From Sphagnum compactum (lineage: Eukaryota > Bryophyta > Sphagnopsida > Sphagnales), in NCBI GenBank assembly GCA_965153455.1, contig OZ234498.1, positions 124,001-188,000 of the forward strand: a DNA stretch of 64,000 nt, given 5' to 3'. Positions 10,859-24,600 of the stretch are shown here, piece by piece (position 1 is the first letter of the stretch; each line of letters opens with the position of its first letter). Made by a program: the position numbers and the translations under genes. The notes under the pieces were generated by a model that was not told where the DNA came from, did no database searches, and saw nothing but the letters and a program-made list of their open reading frames with translations.

Positions 10859-12204
10859 ATTATAATATGTTTTTGCACAATCAAAAACCCATTGAAATTG
10901 AACAAGATTTTTTGAGATGTTGAATTTGAATGCAAGACGAACTTTGAAATGTTTTCATCCATTGAACTTAATCACAAGGCAAATCCTTTTCTCATAATTC
11001 CAATGTGAAATCTCATATACCATATTTCCAAAACTCAAGATGTGATGCCCTTCTAGGAGTCTAGCCAAGCCACAACCTTAAAAACCATAAGCTTTCAAAT
11101 GAATTCAATCGCCAATAGAATGTTGTAATTTGCAAAATAGGATGCAAATTTGATTTCATAACTACAAACCCTACCAATTTCCTAGCTTCTACACAATGCC
11201 AAAAGGTGGTGATGTTGCCACTTGGCTACATCAAGTTTAAGTGAAAAATGTTGGATTACAACCTTGAATTTAAAGCAACCCTATCACAAGGGTTTTTGTT
11301 AACTTGCCTTTTGGCAAATTTTCACCAAAAAAAAAGGTTTGATTTGTAACTTTTAAAATCTAGGTCCATAAACAAGTCAATTTTTAAAGGGAGTAATCCA
11401 CTTATTGGGTTTTTTTCCCTTTTTCAAAAACCATAGACCAATGCAAGGAAATTTTTTAAAAATTTAATTGCAGAAAATCTTAGTTATTGGCAAGTGTACG
11501 ATATTGTTTCCTTTTTAAAAAACTTATACTAGTTGGTTACAATGGGTAAATTAAATTGGAAGAGAAGAGCTTTAAGGTTACTTTTAATGTTTAAAAATTT
11601 AAAGGTTCAAATTAGGTTTTCAATTTTTGAATCTTGAAATTCTAAGTTTTGTGCCCATGAAAGTCCAACCAACAATTAGTAGCTATTCACTGCTTGCAAA
11701 TTTTGAAAATAATAAACAGTTGAGAAATTACCTATTTGAATCTAATTGAGAAGGAGGCAAGTTAGTCTACTACATACCATTATTGCAAAAATAACAGAGA
11801 AAGAAAATACAAAAGGAGCAAAGAAGTGAAGATGTTTTATCATCTCTATTTCCTCATTGATCCACTGTCAATTTCCAACATTTTAGGCGACATGCAGAAA
11901 CCTACCAAACCAAAAAATTTACATTTGGCGATTTCAAATTTTTGGCCCTCATAATCTGGTGACTTTGGGCCATATTTCCGCCCCCCCTAAAAAAGGGCCT
12001 TTGTATGAGTAGCACTGGCATTTTTCTTTCTTTCGTCGGTAGGATCCCAAATTTCGTCCCCGGATAAAACGCTGGTCGGAACGCGGGAAAGCAGGAGGTC
12101 ATCTCGATCAATGCCAGCTTCTAGCGTACGGTGGTCGTCATTTTCCAAGCATCCCGTCATGAGAGGCGCCCTGCAAACATTGGACTATTCTTGAAGAACT
12201 TAGG
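10859..12204. other. Intergenic, no gene seen
   Basis: Sequence just past the copy 1 duplication breakpoint. It is AT-rich with frequent stops in all frames and shares nothing visible with the DNA that follows the matching LRR point in copy 2. Confidence 0.6.
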
Positions 12205-12590
12205 CCCGGCCCGCTTTACACTAGGAGTCAGGGCCAAAAAAACTTGAGGCCAACTTTGAGCATTTTTGGGTTGCAAATTGGCCCCAAGTTAGAACATAAA
12301 ATGCTAGAACATTGACATCAGGATATTAATAAATACTAGAACATTGGCACCAAGGGTTGTTGCAAATTGGCCTCCCAAATTATATGGTATCATTTTTTTC
12401 AGCCTTTGGGCCGGGGGCCAATACAAGGCCATACTAAAGTTCAGCATTTATTAATAACTTGGGGGCAAATTGGAAGGTTTTTTTTTCTATTTCAGCCTTG
12501 ACCTTAGTGTAAAGCCTTTGGGGCTGATTTGATTTCAACTTTTGCACCAATAGGAATGCCCTGACTCCTCCTAGTGTGAAAGGGGGGTCT
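12205..12590. repeat. Fold-back (inverted repeat) element 1
   Basis: Imperfect inverted repeat. The left arm (about 12213-12310: CTTTACACTAGGAGTCAGGGC, then GCAAATTGGCCCCAAGTT) recurs in complement at about 12430-12585. The right arm itself contains a second, diverged copy of the terminal motif at about 12500-12520. It could be a MITE or fold-back transposon. The minus-strand open frame over 12434-12775 partly overlaps it and is not a recognisable protein. Confidence 0.55.
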
Positions 12591-13590
12591 TCAAACCAAA
12601 ACTTCTCCATAAGACGGAGAACCTGCTTAGTTTCGGTGATTTCTGTCGTCGGTTTCGATTCTTCATTTGAGGGTGCCGTTCCTTCACCAGCCTCACTCAC
12701 ATTGCTTTTATACCAATGTTCTTCACTCTGCTTTTTGGTCTTTGGAGTTTGTAGCTTATAGTCCGCGGCCCTCATTGCGGGCGTGTCTACACGTAAGGAA
12801 TCAACAGGGACTCCTCTTCTTCTTCTTCTTCTTCTTTTGCTTTGTGTGCCGTATCTTCACCACACAGGTCTTGACACTAACCATCTTACTCTGTTGTATG
12901 GTATACATAGCTTGTTGGTTGTAGTTTGCTTGCCTCATTAATAACGACGAGTGTACACGTCGAGGCCGTGAACACGGATTGTAGTGCTCGGTGCTCTTGT
13001 CAAGCAGATCCAGAGACTGCGAGTGAGGAGCCCCTGAAGACTTTTTAAATACATGCAGTTGATAAACTCGCTATCTATCCCATGATGAAGAAGATGCCCT
13101 GGAGAGAGTTGTGAGACAGCTTTCTTTTCGTCGTTTGCATCGCAGAAGAATTTCTAAGACTTTTTTCCCGTCTTCTTCTACTTTGCAGAAGGACTTTTGA
13201 GACTTTTTCCCGACTTCTATATTGGAAGAAGAGAAGTTCTTACTTCTTGGATTTCGGCAAGTTTATAGCTGAGTGTTGCTAAGGCCATCACAATACTGAT
13301 ACGCAAATTGCAAGAGTTATCTTCGGAAATCCGATTGTGCTCATCTGATCACCAAACTTTCTATAAACAAGTTCGCATGGTGAGTTTTTTGGATATATGC
13401 AAAAGGAGATCATGAGACTCAGCATCGTGCCACGAAACTACTTATATCGAAGCTGAAAATGTTGTCAGGTATGGTTTTTGAATCCCACTCACTCCATTAC
13501 ATTAGTTTGTTGGCTCTCTATAGGGGAGGAGACTACACATTGTAGAGTCCTTTGTCGGCTCTGCCAGTAGGCAGGAGACTACGCAGTAGC
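12591..13590. other. Intergenic with (CTT)n microsatellite
   Basis: No recognisable gene. A (CTT)n tract lies at about 12814-12836. The stretch from 12960 to 13590 is more GC-rich than its surroundings and looks like a transposon remnant, but no diagnostic protein or terminal repeat pair could be identified. Confidence 0.4.
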
Positions 13591-14081
13591 GTAGCCCTAA
13601 CATTATATTTGCCCGTAGTTGTTAATCCTTTCAGTACAAGAGTACTGCTGCAATTTTTTCCCCCCAGTCTGCCCTTTGCCTCGTTTTTTGCCACGTTTTG
13701 CACCCCTCAAAACCAGCCTGATTTTCTGTAGTGTAGTTGGACTGCCCCTTACCAGGCGCAATATGCTGGTGAACATTACATTTTTCAAAAAGCCCACAAT
13801 CATTTTTTGTTTTGTTTTTTTTCCCCTCATGTTATGAATATCAAGGGGCATGTAACATGCCAGGTAGAATGTACCAAGGGTCTCACAACATGTCAGGTAC
13901 CCTGTTACATACCCCATAGCACTTGTAACATGCTCAAAATATGTATAACATGGACCCAAAATGTGTCTGGGATAATAAGGTGAAAAAAAATGAGGCAAAG
14001 GGCAGACTGAGGGGAAGAAATTGCAGCGGTACTCTTGTATTGCCTGCATTAACAACTATGGGCAAATATAATGTTAGGGCT
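13591..14081. repeat. Fold-back (MITE-like) element 2
   Basis: Terminal inverted repeats of about 95 bp. The left one starts near 13591 (AGCCCTAACATTATATTTG) and its complement ends near 14081 (AAATATAATGTTAGGGCT). The arms extend inward through AGTACTGCTGCAATT and the CTGCCCTTTGCCTC segment. The interior is about 300 bp and non-coding. This size and structure fit a non-autonomous DNA transposon or fold-back element. No target duplication was established. Confidence 0.7.
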
Positions 14082-14643
14082 GCGTGCTGTAGTTGTGGCA
14101 GCTGGTTGGCAAAATACTTTTTTTCGTCTACAAGATTTGATATTTGATTTGTATGCAAATCCATTATACCAAAGGCCTAAAACCTGACTTGGAACTTGGT
14201 CTCAGAACTGTCTCAATTTTAGCTAGCTTTCAACTTTGACATGGCTAATGGTATCAGAAAGGAACACCAGTATTAGCAGAGGTTGGTACTACAAACTAAT
14301 GTATTTTCAAGTTTGTAGTTATCAAGGTTTGATGCTATGCATGGTTCAAATAACATAATAAGTTGCAACTCAGATGCAACTTTCTCCCAAAAACAAATTT
14401 GTCCACAACTTACTGGAGAAAATTCATAGAATATGTTTTATGTATAGCACCAGCTTCAAACCCAAACATAAGATTTAAATTAACTCAAGGAGTTATCTAC
14501 ATGTTATTCTCCTTGCAGGCATTATTGCAATTCATTGCCAAAGGGGATTCTGAACATATTCATCTATCAAATGGTGGGTCTTGAACATACTATCAAACTT
14601 AAATCCTAGAGGTCTACAATCGTGGGCACAAGGCTCTGACAAC
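14082..14643 (+). promoter_or_regulatory. Upstream region of lectin receptor kinase
   Basis: No gene seen. It lies between the MITE-like element and the kinase start, so it probably contains the promoter and 5' UTR. No specific site is supported. Confidence 0.3.
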
Positions 14644-17600
14644 ATGTCTCAATCAATATTTGCCCTACTATTGTTTGTGATAGCTCTTGCATTCAAAGGA
14701 GGAATAGCTCTAAACATCTTGGCTGCTGGTATGGCTCTTTTTGGAAATCAAACCCAATATCTAAGTAATTCAGGATATTATCTTGTTATGCAACCAGATT
14801 GCAACTTGGTCATGTACCGAGGCTCAAGTTTGGCAACTAGTCACCAAGTGTGGCAAACCAGTACTGCTGGAAAAGGTAGTGATTGTTGGCTTACAATGCA
14901 AACAGATAGTGATCTCGTTATATACGATGCAACTTGTGGTCCCCCTTGTGCACCGTGGGCTAGCAAATCTTACACGGATGGAAAGCCAGATCCAAGTTAT
15001 TTTTTAATGTTGCAAAGCAATGGGGAACTTGACATCTATAACTTTCAAAATGATAACCCAACATCATACAGCAGTGTAGTTTCTGTTAATGCACTAGATC
15101 CTAGTGGTAGCCCACCATTGTTTAACGTTAGTTTAGCAAGAACACCAACTCTTAGTTTTTATGGACCATACATGGCAATTGGATATTACCTCCCTCAAAT
15201 GTCACCATTACAAAATGGTCCGTTCAGTCTAACCTTGGGAACTAATTGCACCTTGCAATCCAAAAATGGATTAAATAATACAGTCTTATGGGAAACCCCC
15301 TCAAATGCCTCTGGACTCAAGCAGCAATGTGAGCTGACACTGCAACAAGATGGCAATCTACAAATCCAAACAAGTGACACAAATGAAATCCTTTGGACAA
15401 CCAACACTACTGGAGATTCTTCTGTAAATTGGGTCCTTTTTATTGATTCAATAACAGGAGATCTATCTATTGGAGATATTCTGCAACCGACAGACATCTT
15501 ATGGAAGAATACATTGAGGTCAAATCCCCCAATTGGGTCAAATAACACTATAGTTTCATATTCGAATACCCATAGTGGAAAATGGTTTATACTGGAATTG
15601 CTTGGTGTATCTGCTGGGGGTTTTCTTCTTGGCATCACATCCCTAGTATTGACATACTATGTATGCACAAGTAAGTACCCTAAATATAATTGCTTCAATT
15701 CAATTGCTTTTATTTCTTAGAATGATGAAACTAGCATCAGCAATGTTGAATTTGAATTTAAGAGCAGGTTTGTTGTCACATACAAAAAAGTTGTTCATCT
15801 TTAAGAATATATAAAATTTATCCAAAAAACATGATTTACTGGAATAGTAATTATGTTCATAGATCATACCCACCATTTAAAGTAGCTCTTGAACATATGC
15901 ACTAGCTACAGCCCTCAAAATTTGCTGGGTTTAAATAGAGGATACTGATGGAGGTTCATGAATGCATCTTAATGTCTTAAGGATGATGACTATGAACTAT
16001 ATTCACCCTTTTGGTTAGATTTCATTGTTTCAACTGAAAAGGAACTTTAGCATCTTAATCATTTGAGGATGATGACGAAAATATGTAATGTCTCTTTTTG
16101 TTAGGGTTCATCGATCCAGCTCAAAAGGAACTTCAGCAACGACTACAGAATAGTGGAGGGAAATGTCAAGCATTAACACTAACCCAAATCAAGCAGGCAA
16201 CCAAGAATTTCAAAACAACAATTGGCATAGGGGGATTTGGAGAAGTGTATTATGGCAAATTGGTCAATGGGCAAGAAATTGCACTGAAGACTCTTTCAAC
16301 AACTTCTCACCAAACCGAACAAGAATTCTTCAATGAGGTGACCAAATTTTATAATTTGAAAATTTTTTATGTTAAAAGCTCAAAGAAATTGTCTCGATTC
16401 ATATGTCCATGCTTACTATGCCAAATGAATTCATATGTTATTTTCACCATATGCAGTACTGATTTGTTTTTGCAGATTGAGCTCTTATCTATGGTGCATC
16501 ACAAATATCTTGTCTCACTTGTTGGCTATTGCCTCGATCGAAAACATTTGATGCTTTATGACTACGTGAGTGGAGGTGACTTACGAAAAAGATTGCATGG
16601 TAATGGCCACTAAAACATTGTTTTTCTTTAATTTAATATAGTAATTGTATTTTGTGATTATTAGGCTATTAGCCTACATAATTAGTTTGCCCATGATTGA
16701 AAACTTCAAATCAACTTTTTAAATGATAGCTAAAATACGATAAGACATAAATTGGTTAATGAAAATGTGAAATTAGATTTCCATATTTAAGTTTAGAAAA
16801 ACACGAATCCAAGACCGATATGCTAACAACCAATTCCTTTTTTTGCCTTGCTCACCTTGCTAGGTCTTTAATCATGTGTCAAATGTTGATCAATGAATCA
16901 TGGAATGGAAGCCAACAAATTACTTGAACCCATTTAAAGGATGTAGACCAAAATGAAACAAAATAATTGAATTATATGCAAGTAGTTACAAAGCAAGGGG
17001 AATGGAACTATACAATGATTTGAATCTAATTAGCAAGTAAAAAGAGTTTAAACTTTCTTTACTAATAATAGCTAAGATATAGTAGAATTTTAAAAGGCTT
17101 GACAAGCTATTTCTAACAATATGACATACATCATGCATTGTTTTCTTTCAGGAGACGGTGTTAGTAGAAAGCCATTGAGTTGGAAGCAAAGAACAAGAAT
17201 AATTTTACAAGTTGCTAAAGGTACATTGTACACCTCACCAAATCCTATTATAAGTAGGTTGCTAAGGATCCTAATTTAACAAATCACACAATATTGGAAT
17301 GCACATTTATAAATGTTAGTAAATTTAGGGTTCTTAACAATTATAGACATAAATATCTAGAAAAACATTTTACAAAATAATCTTTTTTCGTTGACAATAA
17401 ACGAAAAAGTATAATGTTACAAGAAATGTTATTACTCTGGTTAACACAACTTCAAGAAATTTAATTGATTAAGGTATTGATTGCTTTAATATTACAATTT
17501 TATATTGTTCTCTACTTGAAGACATAAAATAGAGTTATGTGTATTTGGAAAATTGCAAAATTCTCTAAAACATAAAAACAAAATAATGCCAAAATTTAAG

Positions 17601-18639
17601 TTTTGGTGGTATTCAAAATCAAACAATTTAATGATTTAAAACTCTTTTTATGGATCTACTTTTTCCTAGTATTATGTGTAGTGTTTAGTTTTTTTTATTT
17701 TAAATTATTTCAATCCATTTCATTTTGTTTGTATTTGTGTAGGGCTTGAGTATCTTCATGACAAATGTCATCCTACAATAATTCATCGGGATGTAAAAAG
17801 CAACAACATATTGCTCACAAAAAAATTAGAGGCCAAAGTCGCTGATTTTGGGCTTTCCAAACTACGTGCAATTGAACGAGGAATTACACCCACGCATATC
17901 ACCATAGTTGTGAAAGGCACTCCTGGCTACCTTGATCCAGAATAAGGATTATGTCCAAATTTTTCATAAAAATGGTATTTTTTAATTTCATAAAGCAAAC
18001 AATTTTTTTTCACTGACAAAAACAACAAATTTCATGTGTGTAGATATCAAGAATCTGGAATGCTTACAAACAAAAGTGATGTGTATTCATTTGGAATTGT
18101 GTTGATGGAGATTCTAACGGGTCAAACTCAACTCCACATTGCACATCGGGTACGCCTTAAGATGGTTAATTTCATTGAATTTTTTTCTTTTTATTCATGT
18201 TCATATAAAAAAGAATTTTTTACAATCTAACAAGTGGCAATTCATTTATTTCTTACACTAGGTGTTTACATCATGGAGATCCAATCAAATCGCTGAATTG
18301 GTTGACCCAAATATCAAAGATGATTTCAACAACATGGAGTTTTCAAAATTGGTGGAACTTTCGCTTTTATGTGCGATGAAAAAAAGTAATGACAGACCAT
18401 CCATGACTCAAGTGGTGCAAATGCTTCGAGAGTTCCATTTGGAACAACTAGATTCAGAACATTATGAAGATACTGACAATAATGAGCATACCCCATATAT
18501 TCAGCCATCTATTCCATCATCTTCATTTGAATCAAATGGAACTTCATATGCAAAAGAATTTACGGACATTTACCCCCTATCTATGTCTGATTCTTTATCT
18601 AATGGAATTGATATGACTAAGCTTAGCGATCAATCATAG
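14644..18639 (+). CDS. G-type (bulb-lectin) receptor-like kinase, one defective splice donor
   Basis: Predicted plasma-membrane receptor kinase. Exons: 14644-15670, 16105-16337, 16476-16599, 17152-17220, 17743-17941, 18044-18149, 18262-18639; total 2,136 nt (711 aa), in frame throughout. Order: signal peptide ([17 protein letters not shown]), bulb-lectin region with a complete QxDxNxVxY site (QPDCNLVMY), a variant second site (QTDSDLVIY) and a later QQDGNL repeat, a transmembrane helix near residues 315-340, then a Ser/Thr kinase. Kinase landmarks: [54 protein letters not shown]. The HRD Arg marks an RD kinase. No S-locus or PAN domain is visible. Start chosen at 14644 because it opens the signal peptide. 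Oddity: the donor after 17941 is AT, not GT. Read-through gives a TAA right after DPE, cutting the kinase at the end of the activation segment (about 551 aa). It may therefore be a recent pseudogene. Confidence 0.8.
17942..17943 (+). other. Mutated splice donor (AT for GT) in kinase gene
   Basis: The exon ends CCAGA and is followed by ATAAGG. The next exon starts at 18044 after TAG, and the phase and family sequence (DPE then YQESG) fit exactly. A single G-to-A change at donor +1 of an ancestral GTAAGG explains this. The next GT downstream lies beyond the in-frame TAA (17944-17946 region). Confidence 0.75.
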
Positions 18640-21600
18640 AACATTACTCTACCATGCACAACCAATCCCTAGGAATGTATTATTTCAAGATTTTCACTAG
18701 TAGCCTTGGTGGCAACTTGGTACTTCAATTGGCCTAGCTAACAACACATGCTAAAACATTTGTACCAATATTTATATACACTTCAAATTTTGTGAATAGT
18801 ACTTTTTTTCACACATATACATGTTTTTAATTATGTACATAAATGTTTCAATCACGTATATAAATGTTAAATAGTTGCATGCATAAGTGTTTAAATTCCA
18901 TGTCAAAATGTTTTGGATGTATGTATAAGTGTCATGGTCACATATTATCTCAAATTTTATTATTTATATATTTTAATTGCTTGTGTGAAATGTTTAGTCA
19001 AATTTTTTTTTCATTGGTCCTTTTTGTTTAGATGCATATATTGTATTAGTCATATGGATAAATATACAGCCATACTCCCAACCATTACCATTAACCTAGG
19101 TAAAAAATAGTCACAAATAATGTGAAGAACAAAAATTTCTAAAAGCCAATGAAATTATTGAACATGTAATTGGTAGGGCTAGAATTTGTTTCTTTTGGGG
19201 AAAGGGGGGAAGAGGAAGAGGAGGGCGAGGTGTGAAGATATTTTGATTCCTTCCCTCTAAAGAGGATGAAGCAAATAGCCACCTCATTAAAGTGAAAGAA
19301 ATCATTTCAGTATTACTTTAATGAAATGAATGGTAGTTGATTAATGAAAGCAACCATTGTAGCCAAAAAAAAAAACATGCCAATAGACAAAAAGATTGTG
19401 ATTTCACGTTCCAAAATAAGAAATTTCATATCAAATGTTTTATTGAATGGTCATCATTATTGCCAACATAAGTTGAGCAAATTAATTACATAAACTTACA
19501 TTTCCTATGAGTTCATACTTGGATCAAATTGTTTTAGATTTACTTTTTGAAAATGTCATTGTTTTTTTACATGGCACCTCAATCCCAAACTTTTTATTAC
19601 AAATCCCACCACAAAACACTTGGAAATCACAAATATAACAATATGTTTTCTCAATTTCTCATATCCCAGAAGCTTTGACAAGTGAAAGACAATTTCCCAA
19701 ATTTACATGATTCACCTTACCAGCCCACCCATGATATACAAGAAAACAAAATTCACTTGGAGTGCCTATGCATATAGGTATTCACTTCCCTCAACAACCA
19801 TCCTTCTATGACCCCACATTACTACCCCAATTTCTTGAACTATACCAAACTTGAAGAAGATAATGCCATTACAAACTAGCTCATTCAAATACCCTAATGT
19901 TCATCATCATCTCCATATGAACCCTATCACTATACATCCGGATGACCTACTTCTATATACCATGTGTGTATATAGAGGGTGGTCAAATATATATATATAT
20001 ATATGAGAAGGGCTTGAATATAAGTTCTTCCAAGATTTGAGATCTATGCCTGAGGTTAATAGGTCAAGGGAACATGTTGAAAATCACAGAAAATCATGGA
20101 AAGGCTTGTATTTAAGCCCTTTTCTTACGTAAAGTAGAGTTGGGATTTTTTTCATTTTTTAAAAATAGTGACAAGCTTGCTAATACTCGTTGGTTAGAAG
20201 ATCCCAATACAACCTGATTGGTACCTTCCACTATAGAAGATCCCACTTGTTGAAAATAGGTTCTTTAGGCAAGTAAAGGTATTGAAAATACAAAGGAAAA
20301 AACCAAGTAGTGTTTTACGATAAAGTATGAATCACATGTAAAGTTATTGGTAATGGCCACACATTACCCTTAACAAATAAATTGGTTATAAGTTTTTTTT
20401 TTTAAGTACAAATTTTTAAGAATCCTACTATATTTTGGTAACTTTCTAGAACCTATTGCTTAAATAGGAAATTTATATTTTATTTTATTTCAAAATCTAG
20501 CAACATTTGGCACATTTTTTCACAAAAATCCTTGGTATGAATCACATTGGTTTTTTTAATCAACAAGTGAAAAAAATTCACCAAATAAAAAAATGTTAAT
20601 TAGTCTAAGTTTATGAATTTCTTGCATTGTATGCATTAAAAAAAAACTTTCAAAATCTGAGTACAATGATTTTTTGGGGAATTTACTATCATGTTATGTA
20701 GGAAGAACTTATTCAAGGATAATATAATTAGGAAAAAGTTAGGTCAATGCTAAATTGTGATCCAAGCATGTTGGGTAGTAACAAAATACATTGGGAACAA
20801 CAATTATCACACAGGGACCAAAAACAAACTTTGTATAATTCAAAAGGAGGTAATGTTTTGTGCATTATTTAGTTTTGTGGCATTCGATTATATATGTTTG
20901 TTGGAATTAGTGCCCTATTCAAAATATAGAAATTGCACACCCATTAAATGGTCAAGATATTGAAAAATGTTTTTGTAATGGACTTCACATGACCTTAAAA
21001 TGTAGGAATACCAAATTTTGGCCCATTTTTGTGGGTGCATCACAATGTTTCTAGCATGACAAATAGAACCAACAAAATATTTGTTACAAGCATACATAAT
21101 GCCCATAAATGCAATCATTTTGACCACCTCTTTTGGTGGGATATTGTAAATTGAGCCATTAAATCCATAGGCCCCTTCTACCAATAGTTCTTTCACCTTG
21201 GAAATGTGAACACTCAATTTCACCCAATTCTCCCCATTAAATTTTAATGAAATAATGACTTTGTCTTTTTTTCTTTCAAGTGCACTTTGTAATTCTACAT
21301 TCACCACTATTAAGGCCATTCTCCTCTTCACCTTGTTCTCAAAACAATCATTTTTTTCAGAAAAGAATTCAAATTTTTATCTTCAATAATGGGAACTTTA
21401 TAAAGGCATGTTTGAACCTAATTGAATCAATGAAAAATTGTGATGAATAACCCATAGTAATGAACGTTTCAATGGTATGGAACACAACACCAAAACCTTG
21501 AGTTTGGTCATAAATTGGATGAAATTCAAAAAAAATCTACAAACAATACATTAACATTCAACAAAGGGTGAAACTCAAAAAACCATCAATTTTTGTGGTA

Positions 21601-24600
21601 AACTAAGTTCACTTTATCTTCACCCCCCCTTTTCTTTCCTATGCACTTCAATTGTTGCTATATATATTCTCATTATTCATACATGTAACACTACCATGAT
21701 TAATTTCAAAAATTGTGCATTAAATGCAGATTTTAGCATTTCATACCTTGATTTAACAAAATTTCTTTATTTTGTTCATACCACTAGAAAAAGGGTTTTA
21801 GGGTGAAAGGAGATTCATAGACAAGGTGAAAACAAGGTGACTTTATGAAAAACTCTAATGTTCTTGATAGTTAGTAATGAAACATTCAATTTTTGGACTT
21901 TACTAACATGTTGGTGACATTAGATTTTTTTTAAAAATGTTTTGTTGCTTGTACATCACATTATAACCCAAAAAGTTTCAACAATTTTGAAAACCAAAAG
22001 GTGGTACTTTTATAAATAGTGCACCTTTTGTATATTGCAAGTGACAATTAATTTTTTTTTGAATTGGAACAAGTTTAAATGATAAAACTACCCTATAGAA
22101 ATGTTTTAAAATGACACCTTGTAATTTGAATGTTTTGGTTTTGGAAAACTCCTTGTTAATCAAGATTGTTAACCTTATTAGACCTTTTGAATTTAGTTAC
22201 TTAGTAGAAACTAGGACTAGATCCAAAATGACTCACTCTATGGAACGTTTGGACTTGACTCAAAACATTAATAGGGACATTGGGAAATGTTGAAAACATA
22301 ACAAGATTGTTGAAATAAAGTATGGAACATTGGAAAGACGATGGGAGGACATTAAAAAGTCAACATTAATGATAACATGACATGGTATGGTGAACATAGG
22401 ATGAAAAACACCATCAAGAATGTTGATGAGAACACATTATAGGGAGACAATGAGCACAGCGGGTAGAGCATTGAAAAGGGAATTTCTAGTCTTTTTAATT
22501 TTTCGATTAAGATAACACCAAGAACTGGAAGGGAGATGTTGAAAAATATGCCAAATAATGCCAGAATAACGACAATATCACGTAAACAATACTAATAACG
22601 TCCAAGAGATGCCAAGACAATTTAAGGATGCCAAGGACAATGTTGCGAAATATTTTTCTTGTCATTTTAAAAACAATTTCTAATGCATTTCCTTGACTTC
22701 TCTTTGCACTTGTTGATTATATTCTCAACATTCTCAAGAAATCTTTTTGTCATTCCCTTTCTCTCAATGTTGTCCTTGGTGCTTCAAAATAAACATAACA
22801 ACAAAGGTAAACCAAACCAAAAAATCATCTATTTTTGTAAGTTAAGAATGAATAATTTTTTAAATCAAAATCAAGGACTAATGAGTTTTTGGTGCAATGC
22901 TTTGAATATTTTAAACTTCATAGTTTATTTATTTATTTTCGAATTCCTTGTTTTTTAAGAAGGCATTTTCCAAGTTTTAAAGATATTTTATGAAAAACAT
23001 TTGCCACATTTCATTTTAATTTTAATTTTGGGACAAATTGTTGCTAATTCTTTTACAAATCTAATAATTTGTTACAAAAATGTTTCCAATTAATGTTACA
23101 TATTTGTTGGAATGATTGTTAATGATTTTACATCATAAAGCTAGAAAAAAAAAAGATTCATGAGGGCATCCATTCTAGCAACGTTATTGTTAAGTAATAT
23201 GTTACAACATGAAAAGTTTGAAGAATCATTAAAAATTTGCTTATATGAGACCAATAGGGTGTAAGAAATTTTCTAAAATAAATTAAATTGCCTCGGTAGC
23301 CCAAAAAAATGGATGAAAATATATGTAAACTATCAACAAATTCCATTGTGAAATTGGTGTACATTAGATCTTTTTAGAATTTTTTTCACTTATGTGCATT
23401 AATTTTCAAATTTTGCATATTTGTATTAACTTTTCAATAGGTTTTTGTAAATGTAGGTAGATATGAAATCTATTTTTTTCAATGTGGACTTTTGCTTCAA
23501 ATATGTGGCAAATATGTTTTGACAAAAATAAAATAATTATTTTTGATGATGTTCCTGAATATAGATGATCTTTATATTTTAACTTAGTTCAAATCCATTT
23601 CATAATGTAAAAGTAAGTTTGAACATCATATTATCAATTTCAAATATACTTGTTGCATAGTTTTCTTATATTAAAGTGTCTCAAATTGTGGTTTCAATTA
23701 CCATAAACTCAATGGAGGGAAAAAAAAATCATAATGAAACTCAAAGAGATTTTGAATTTATTTTCTTCTATTTATGCCAAATTTTGTTTCAGTTTGTTTA
23801 TGCCACATTTTTCCTCATTGTGAAGGGGAGGCAATCATTTTGTAACACTAATTTAATGTCCACAACTTTCAAAAAGAGTTTTAGTTTTTAATAGTTTATG
23901 TAGTATGGATGCTCAAATGATGGCAATAATCCAAGTAAACTTCATTTTGCAAAAAAGTTGGATTGGATTGATCTGTAATTGAAAAGCTTGAACAACCAGA
24001 GAAACATAAAAAATACAATGTGCATGAGAAAATATTATGTTTCACCAAGTTGATCAATTGACAATTAACATCAAGCTAAATTTTGCCAAAAACAATAGTT
24101 GGTGTGTTAAGGATTGTGAAATACTCACACAAACAAATGAATCATAAATGTTTCAATTTTAAACAAACCACTAGATCAAGCTTGTTTGTAGTGTTGAATG
24201 TTTGCATTTTGCTAGTGGTTGTATTGTTGGTTGACATTGCTATATGGAACCTACAATTAGAGATGTTCAAACACTTAGCAAAAACATATACTAAATCCTC
24301 GAGCCCAATAATTCACAATTGCTAACCTTTTCATCATTTAAAATATCATGTGTATGAAAATGAATAAAAATTCAAGTTCCACAAAATTATTATTTATGTG
24401 TCATTACTTGATATGTTGTGAACTAGAAATTTGATATACATAGAAATAATGAATAACTTATATGAAACATACACATTATTACAAACTTATATTTCAGAAT
24501 TTCTTTAAATTTATTTTAAAATTAAAGTTTACTATTTATATGCACAAAAAATATATTTACACCATACATAACCATTCATTTTATACAAATATAATTTACA

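Noticed and set aside
20915-21331. 138-codon minus-strand frame with faint gag-like string
   Set aside because: The resemblance is a few residues only, and no pol, LTR or primer-binding site is visible nearby.
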